This document shows positions 12,201 to 21,200 of a DNA stretch of 64,000 bases, one piece after another. Position 1 is the stretch's first letter, and every line of letters starts with the position of its first letter. The notes below the pieces were generated by a model. The model saw only the letters and a program-made list of their open reading frames with translations. It did no database searches and was not told the DNA's origin. This DNA comes from Holothuria scabra (lineage: Eukaryota; Echinodermata; Holothuroidea; Aspidochirotida; Holothuriidae). The DNA lies in NCBI GenBank assembly GCA_037179385.1, contig CM074179.1, positions 35,861,905 to 35,925,904 of the forward strand, read 5' to 3'. The position numbers were made by a program, and so were the translations under genes.

Positions 12201-15200
12201 GATGCCGTTTTAACTCCTTCTAATAGCAGCTCCCTGTATAAATAGGGAAAACACTGAGTGAACTGTTGAAAAGTGTTGATGTTAATTTCTCATCATCGTT
12301 TTCTTTATGTTTTCTTTGTTTTTACAATTTATCACCGTTCGGTGTGCTTTTTTGGCATCTGGAAATTCAGCTAAGATAAGATATTATTAATTGAAGCATC
12401 ATGTGACCAGGGAGCTGCTATTAGAAGGAGATATATCAAAATCTTTAATTTATGGTAATCCAATTACGTTTACTTATCGATAAGTAGCGTGTCTATTCAT
12501 AAGGGATTATTTTAGTTTGGAACACCTGCTCCTTTTGTCTGATCCTTTTCAGTTTACACAATGATACCCGGTAAGTCTTATTTAGACCTACTTACACCTT
12601 ATGAATAGGATTGAAGATAAGAATGCTCTGATCCGAGCCTTTTTGCCGACAGTCAATTAAGAAGTAATATCTAATGAATCAAAACGGCTGCAAATCTCTA
12701 GGAAGTCTAAAAAGACCAACCTGTCAGAAAAGACCAAAATGCTGGCACAATGTATAATTGACTAAAGAGAGGTGTAAGACTCTATTTTCCTTCAGTATTT
12801 TCTGATTTTCCGCAAATTTTCGCAAAACGGGAAATGTATATTTACACTCATAATGTTACCGGCAATAAAGCGTGAATGGTGCCATAAGCGTTGCATCGCG
12901 CTGGAAGCTGAGAATCAGTTTCAAAACAAAGCCACTGGCAACGTTAAAGCAATGGACGAAATTATTTAAAACATTTCTAATCGTAGCAGACGACACGAAC
13001 CCTTTGCTAGATTCTTTTAATTCCATTCAAACTTCAAGTGCTAAGCAAAACAAGTGGCCTTGGCGGCAAGAATGCGGGTACAAAGGAAAGGGATGCCGTA
13101 TTAACTCCTTCTAATAGCAGCTCCCTGATGTGACTACTCTGAAATAGCCGTTTATCAAGTACATTTAAAGGGATAGCCAAGACAAGAGGTGTGCTGGCTG
13201 TCTAGATACCGAAATCATAATGAATAAAAGTAGCCTAAACTTAAGATAATTTGATGCAATTTTCTGACTTTTGAGACCACGGAGGTATAGAAATAACCTT
13301 TTTCATGGGATTATCGTGCAGTGCCAGAAACAGCCATTTATCATGAGAATGGTAACTTAAAGAAAAGAAAAATGGAAACCGCTCATTAAAACTCTTAAAC
13401 CATTACCACTATGATAACAGTTTTATTTTATTTTAACCTGAATGTTTGCTTGAAATGATATTGAAAATGTTGTAGGAGCTATTTTGGTATCTTTATAAAC
13501 TCTTTTTATTGTCTATGTTGACTATTATCCTTGACAACAAGAGGGCTATTTGCGCTCCAATTATTGTTGCACCCTTTGCAATATCCTAAACTGGCCGGGA
13601 GGGTTAATTTAATGTCAGTCTATGTATTTTGTAAGCTAATAATCACGCTTGATGTGGGAGCAATTAACTTAGCACAGCGAAGACATTTCTTACTGCGTAT
13701 AAAGCATGAAGGTACTTTCGGCAAAACCTATCCCTATATTACAGAAGATGACCCTTTTCATCAGAATAAAGTGCAGATAGTGCAGTTACTAGTGGCTGTT
13801 TGGGCATTTTGTTATCTGGGCCTTAAAACAACGTTATTACATTCTTTTGCCAAAAATGGTGCAAGAGTAAAGTATGTTGAAAACCTAAAAAGGGCGCCGA
13901 CAGACGATTTTGTTCCGGGGGGGGGGGGGGGGGGGGGGGAAAAGGGGCAGCTCCGCCACTGAGCAGGAAAATCCCGCGCTCCACAGTTTCATACAAGTAA
14001 GAATTTCTAGGGCAAGTACCGATACACTGCTCAATGTCTTATAGGCCGTCAGGCAAGTATCCTTTGAATATCTGCGCCGCAAAAGTGGACAAATAGATAT
14101 GCATGCGGACAATGATACTTAAACAACTGCCAGCCCGCTAGACAAGTAATGAAAAAGGAATTTGTGGAAGCCTGTCTGAGGCTAAATAACCTCTTTCCCT
14201 TTCAATCTTCTTCTTTTCCCTTTCTCTTTGTTTCTTCCTAGGCTTCTTTATTTCCTTAATTTTTCTCTATTTGAACCCTGTGGATGGAGCTCATTTTCCA
14301 GGTCAAATTAATCGGAAGGGGGTCTCTTTTCCCCCTGGCCCACCCCCGGCAGATTAGCTACTTCTTCTCAATATGAAAGAGACACTGAGAAGTATTCGCG
14401 GAATTACCTGCCCAAAACTTCGAACTTCAGAATTAGTTAGAAAATAATTGTTAGCGTGTCAGTAAAAATTTAGTAACGGTTTGCAAATTGGCAATGATAA
14501 ATTTGGAATACTTCAGTTATTTGTTTAAATAAAGCATTAGCAAAAGAGAGCCTTCTCCTCTAGAATAGCTAGCTTGAAAAGTTCTCGTGACTGAAGACAA
14601 TTCACCGCAAAACTCTAGCTATTTTCGGGGGGGGGGGGGGGTGGGGGGGCTTCACTTCAAATGAACTAAAGGGACAAACGTCGACGAATGACTTGTACTT
14701 CTTTCAAGTGTGTATATGGGAAATGTGTATTTGATTGGGGCCATCTCCCTTGGCCCCATGTGGCTATGCCAGTTTCCTTAAGGAATAAATTTCAGAGATA
14801 TATTGGGTATACATTTTACCCAAAGTCTAATGTAGGTATTAGTACTATGGACAACACTGAGGTAAGGTGAGAAACGCACGAAGATTCCTAAAAGTGCATA
14901 ATCAAAATAAACTATTGATCCTGTCGAAGACATTTCTCAGCCAGGGAGGTGTTTAATAACACTTTTTAAACGTCTTTTGGGGAAATGAAAAATTCCAATG
15001 GCACGCGCACCCATTTCTCCATGCATTTTGGTCCGACTGAACCATAAAGTGAAATCATGGCAAGAAAAACGGGACAGAATTATCAATAATATATACACAG
15101 TCATGAAAGAGGGATGTTGTCCTACGTTGGTTCGTTTTTCTACTCTCTTTCCAGATCGCTGGTGTTTGCTATCGTTATGTGTGTATTTCCATCATCAATT

Positions 15201-18200
15201 CATTAAGAACTCTTCCGTTTGGTACATTTTCAAGGTTTACTTCATTTCGTGCTTTTATTCTAAATTAGCAAGAAAGTTATTAAATACTTGCTGCACTCCA
15301 TACTTGGACAGAGGCGTCCCTTTTGGAAGGGAGGGAAGGGGCAGGTAAACCATTGCAACTCCAATGGAAATATGGGGGGTAAACATATTTTTGCCCCTCC
15401 AATATTTTAAGTAGATTTAAAATATAAAACAACAACAACAAGCAGAATAAACAAAATATAAAATTGTGGGATATGGAGCGCTTCCAGAAATCGTCAATTT
15501 GAGTTCATGTGAGTGTCACTGTGAGTGTTTATGTAAATTTGGTCTTGTGAGTATGTTCTTGCCCGCTTGCTTTCGTACTGGTACATTGTTTAGAGATTAA
15601 TCCGGTACTGGACAGCGATCCAGGGTTCGGCTTACCTGCGTAGCAGGCTGCACGGCATGTTCCTTTTTCAACCATATCCCTAACATGTTGGAAGCTGCTG
15701 AGAAGCTGAAAAAAGGCATCTTCCGCTCCACGGGGTAGGGCTCTGCAGGCTGTTGGAAAATCTTTTGTGGAATATATCCCTATCCCATGCGATATTCGCC
15801 CACGGTAATACTGCCTGCTGAGTTGCCACATTCTAAATGAAAGTTGGTCCCCTTGAGTTGATTACAGATGTAAAAAATCGTTGTACCCTGGGGTAATTTA
15901 GATATTCTTAGAGCCTGGGAAATCAAATACAAGATACTTACTCTTAATTCCATGTCCTCCAACACTATCGGGTCTTTATGGGGTCATATCCTAACGTATG
16001 TGTGCCGGTACGGTAAGTACAAAGACCGGACTATCAGGACCGATAATGGGTGTCACTGCCCAAACTAAATGATAGGATATGCAGTGCTCTCACCTTTATT
16101 AAAGCTAATAAAATCTGAAAGTAAATTACACCCTATCAGGGCAAATATGTGTGTCGGGCTTGGCACTCACGCATCACTTCCGGGTGTAGATCGAGGAACT
16201 TCGCCCTCAGATGTGTTCATTTTTTTTTTCTTTTGAGAAACTTAACGGATAAATCGCCACCTCATTTTTGAAACTTACCATTGTCGGAAAATCATTAGTT
16301 GGTGGCTACAGGAATGTGACGGAATTTTATCTGCATACCGTCTATTCAGGTTAATTAGAGTTTGGTGGATATATCGATTTCAACACATGGAATCAGAGGG
16401 AAAGTCGTTCCAGATGAACCCATATACTGAAACTTGTTTTTATGAAGTATTACGGTACATATTTCTGAGAAAGACACATGTCAAGTTTCCACGTCATGGG
16501 ATCTCTACTTATGGAAGACATTATCTTTCAAAGAAATCCAGGCTGTCGGAAAAAAGCATTGCATTGCAATGGAATTAATTAGCCGCACCGTGATCAGGTG
16601 ATATTAAAGACTTTTAAAATGTGGTTCAACTCACCCTGACTGCTGGGACGGGAAATAGTAACACGTGTTAAGTTGCGGCGGGAGGCAGTAGGATTTGACC
16701 ACGCCACTCATTGTCGGGAAAAAGATCAGCTTAGCTACCGTATATAGTTTGATAAATCGCAAGTGGGGGCAGGAACCATGAATTTTTGCAACCGTCGTTG
16801 GATTAAGCAAGCCGTTCCTTGTGGGCAAGTCATTTAAAAATGGATGGTTAGCTTTTCAAGAGTTGAGAAAAGTTTTGTTCATTGTACATTTCGAAAAAAA
16901 TTGTAATTCTTTTCTTGTAATGTTGTTTTTTCTTTACAGTTTTTGCATGTAAATTAGTTTACAAAAGTCTACTGTAAAATCGAATTACAGAATTGTTCTG
17001 TTTTTTTAACCTTAATTTTATGTGAATTTACAGCCTACTGTTTTCATTCCCGACGTTTTAATATTTATTATAATATTGCTCTTTGACCTTTCATATGTTA
17101 TTACGTAACATGCACTTCACCATTACGTAGATCAGGTAATTGCATATCAACGTAGTGTGTCGTTACGAAGTTGTTTTCTAAAGTTTTTTTTTCTAAATGT
17201 CCCCTCGACTCTCTGGCGAAGAGCCAAGGGGCGAAGTTGTTTTCAATCAAAACACATTCAGGATGTTTTGATGTCGTATTGGTGTCAAGTAAACTGCTAT
17301 CTCTAGGAACTTTGTAATTGGAAAGTCACATTTTTTGTACCATATAATAATTGTTTTTAAAATAAATACGACAAAGAATGCAAATACATTGGTTGCAAAC
17401 ATTTTCAGACAAGGTAAACAATAAGTTTATCACTTCCTCATTAAAAAACGCCAAAGAAGATATTATTCAAAGCAACAGCAATCATTTTGTTAGAAAAATG
17501 CCTACAAAATAAGCTTCACCCATTTATGAAAAATGAAATTTACGTCATAAAGTGGTAAATTTACAGACTCTTTCAAGTAAACTTGTGAAACGCTTTTAAT
17601 TTGCTCCGATCAAGTGCATAAGCGCCTGTGGCGATGAGTTGACATCAGTATACCACTTGTCAGTGCTCTGAAATTAGGGCCTTACAATTTCTTTTTACTT
17701 AAAAATGTGTGACAAAACACCAGTTGTATGATATTCATAAATAAGAATGTAATAACCGTATACTTTTATAATAAATGGAACTTAATTTTCAAATAGGGCC
17801 ATAAATTTGCAAAAAAATGTTTTTTTTACAAAACTGCTACTTCGCAGAACAATGCATGTTATATATTGAAAATTTTCTGGCTATTTCTCATTTGTTTGTT
17901 TGGGCTGGCCTTGTTTTTGTCTCTTTTTCACCTTAAAAACAAAATGAATGTTTGTTAATTGACAGTTTATTTATGTAAAATCAGAAAAATACAAATTTAC
18001 AGAAATTTTTCACAAAGCAGTAAATTTTGGTTAAAAAAGCAGACAGAAATGATTTTTCAAATAAACAGAAAATACATGTTAAACAACCATTTTTTATTGT
18101 AGCAATACAACGTGTCTGTAAAGATACAGAAAATCTTTATTAAAAGTAAAATACAAAAAGTTTAAGCTAAAAAAAAGTCTGTAAATTTACAGAAATTTTG

Positions 18201-21200
18201 AACAGTGTAGATTACGACGGCAACCGTAATATGAAACATTTGACGTTTTGGTCCTGACATGTTGGAGTATGAGACAGGGGACTGTAAATATGTTGATAAC
18301 CAGGATTGCGCGATCGGTGCGATATAGGCACTTCTTGTTCATTTCGTAAAGCTTAATTTGAAAATAAATATGACAATAAAATAAGCATATTCCAGCATGA
18401 TCAGAGAAATTATGTGGATATCTTTAATAGTATATTTTAATTTAACTTTGGCAAATGTTCAATAATGGTAAACATGATTATCACATTCAAAATGTCAAGA
18501 ATTTTCTCAGTGCAATTTCAAATTCTAATTTATAGTTTTTGTAGAGATTTTATAAGTGACTTGCGTAGTATCAAAGAAACACTTCTTCCGGTTTTCAGTG
18601 ATGTCTATATGCAAAAGGGTGCAGTATTTTTTCAGTCATCGGTATTTTACGTGATCAAAATTAAAATATTACGAGTAAATCTCTGAAAATATTTAAACCG
18701 CAAGGCAGAAGTATGGATCATGTGGGAAACATAAAATCCGGACCGTGTGGACATTTTACAAATCAGCCCGGACGCCAGTGCCAACAAGTAAAAAGGAGAC
18801 TTGTCAAAAAATCGTTCTCTAGCGGCACTTGTCATGGGCAGTGGTGAGGCACGACATAGACCTACTTGCTAAGGATGGAAGGGAAGAATTATTCGAAGGC
18901 AGTACCTTACCCTTACGGCATATTTTGTGTATGATAAAGTATAGGAACGGTCGTGTGAGAGTGGTGTCCAGTGTATGACTGCATTGTTTTCAGTAAATCA
19001 ACCAGCCATCCATAAGGCAGAAAGGGTTTTTACCCAACAAAGTCGCATTCAAGTTTGTCGTCGAGACGTTCGTCTCATCTTCGAAGTGAATGCAATAAAG
19101 ACGGTGCAGATGTCTAATTTAGGAAAGTAGGCATTATAAAGTTATAACTTGATTTCATACGTACATTATAACTTGATTTCGTAAAAGGAGCACACAAAAT
19201 GTGTTTTACAAACATTCATGCATGTTTTCTTAATTATTTCATATCTTCATTACTTACTGTTTTTGAAGGAAATACTCCAAAGTTTATTTGCGTTCAAACA
19301 TTTTATTTTTTCAATCACTTTATCAGGACGCAAAAAATCTGTGGGGGTGGGTGGAGAAAATCGGGGGGGGGGGGGGGGTTAGGCCCCAGCCCCCTCCCCC
19401 GGCCACGCCGCTGCCTTACAGGAAGCTGTTTACCGGCCCTCTTTAGGGTGTCCGGTCGTTCTTGAACATTTGTAACGCCATTCTACTCGAAGGGTGAAGA
19501 ACATCTATCATTCATCAGAAGGAAAAAGGGGTTATGTGAATAAGTCAATCTACCTTAATGTACTGCACTCGGCTAATGAGGAAGCTAGTCCTTTGAAAGG
19601 GCCAGAATGTTGGAACCAGTACTTGTCCATTAGCTTCACATTTAATACAGCATGGAACAAAGGTGTTTTAAGGGAGGTGATGGAGGTTGTTTTCTGTTTT
19701 TAAAATATAAAATATATTTTATCCCCTAAAAAAGCAAGTTTTTCCTCGTACCCTTACTGTGGTTTCGCCCTTGAACCGAATGTGTGTAAACTCGTGCTTG
19801 GCCATCACAGTACATATTGGATTTCCTATCGTTGCTTACCACCACTTCGGTAAATTGTGGATATGCTTCTTCTTCATAGCATATCCTACTTAAAATTCTT
19901 GTTGACCGCAGTGGTGGAGCTGCCATATGGTCAGGGGGGTGGTCGCCTCCCTGACCGACCATGGCTGGCTCATGCACCATTATTGGCAAAAAGATATAAT
20001 TTTATAGCGTTGTTTCGAGACCCTCATAACAAAATGCTCAAACAGCCTTCAGTAACTGTACTATCTGTACTTTATTCTGATGAAAAGGGTCATCTTCTGT
20101 GTATATTGGGATAGGTTTTTTCGAAACGTATCTTCATGTTTCATACACACTAATAAATGTTGTCGCTGTGCGAAGTTAATTGCTTCCACACCAAGCGTGA
20201 TTATAAGCTTACAAAAGACGCAGACTGACAATAAAAAGAGTTTATAAAAAGACCAAATTAGCTTCCACAGCATTTTTCAAAAACATTTGAAGAAAACATT
20301 CAGGTTAAGATAAAATAAAACTGTTATCATAGTGGCAATGGCTTAAGAAATTTAATGAGCAGTTTCCATTTTGCTTTTCTTCAAGTGACCATTCTCATGA
20401 TAAATGGCTGTTTCTGACATTGCACGTTAATCCCATGAAAATGCTTATTTCTGTACTTACGTGGTCTCAAAGGCCAGAAATTTGCATCTATAAGCCTTAT
20501 TTTAGGCTACTTTTATTTATTATGAACTCTGTAGCTAGAAAGCCAAGCAGACCTTTTGTCTTGGCTATTTCTTGCGGTGTACTTGCTTAATGGCTATTTC
20601 AGAGTGGTCCCAAGATGTAAAATACTTCAATTAATGTTTCTTCGTGTACTTATCTTGATTTCCAGATACCATAAATGTACACCTAACGGGGTTTAATTTT
20701 CATAACTTTTTTCCCCTGTAAGATTGCTTGCTAATTGGCAGGTTTATTCTTTATCTTCACAAACTAGCCCATTATTACATTAAAATGCTAATTCGAGACC
20801 TGACAATAACACGACATGTAGTGACCGCCTTCATACTAGCATGTGAAAAAGAGGGATAGAAACATGGTTTTTCACATGTAGGGGCAAGCTAGGAGGAACT
20901 TGCCCTCCTCTGGAAAATAAAAAAAAACTGAAAAAACGAAGAAAACATAAAGAGAAAGACAAAGAAAAATTAACATCAACATTTCTTAAGAGTTCACTCA
21001 GTGTTTTTCCTATTAAAATGCGGTAAATAGTAATAGTAATGCCATTTCCAACGATCTGAGAGGCATTTTGGGTCATTTTTTTTTTGCGCTTCGCGCCAAC
21101 CCATGGTGTCACGAGGTTTTCCCCCTAAAAAAATTCACACGAATTTTCTTCTTCGGAGGCCCATGGACAGAAAATTTAAACATGTTTTAATACAAAAACT

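Larger units (their letters stand above)
10575..13961. mobile_element. hAT-like non-autonomous element, copy 1, carrying nested insertions
   Basis: The ends are CAGTGGCGGAGCTACGG and CAGCTCCGCCACTG. Homology with the inverted copy at 19909-21372 covers 10575-10955, 12237-12407 and 13128-13961. The remaining parts are two later insertions (10956-12236, 12408-13127). A run of about twenty G lies at 13918-13939. Flanking 8-mers (TTTTAGAA and AGCAGGAA) do not match, so this copy has lost or never had a visible duplication. No transposase frame; the 143-codon frame at 13531 is a chance frame. Confidence 0.8.

Noticed and set aside
11981..13114. An 80-codon frame conserved in both copies of the 7-bp-duplicating element
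   Set aside because: By eye the two copies differ at about eight amino-acid-changing codons and only about three silent ones, so there is no sign of protein selection; the frames are open because the copies are young.
13531..13962. A 143-codon plus-strand frame
   Set aside because: Lies wholly in the hAT-like element and ends in poly-G; the second copy of the element has no matching frame.
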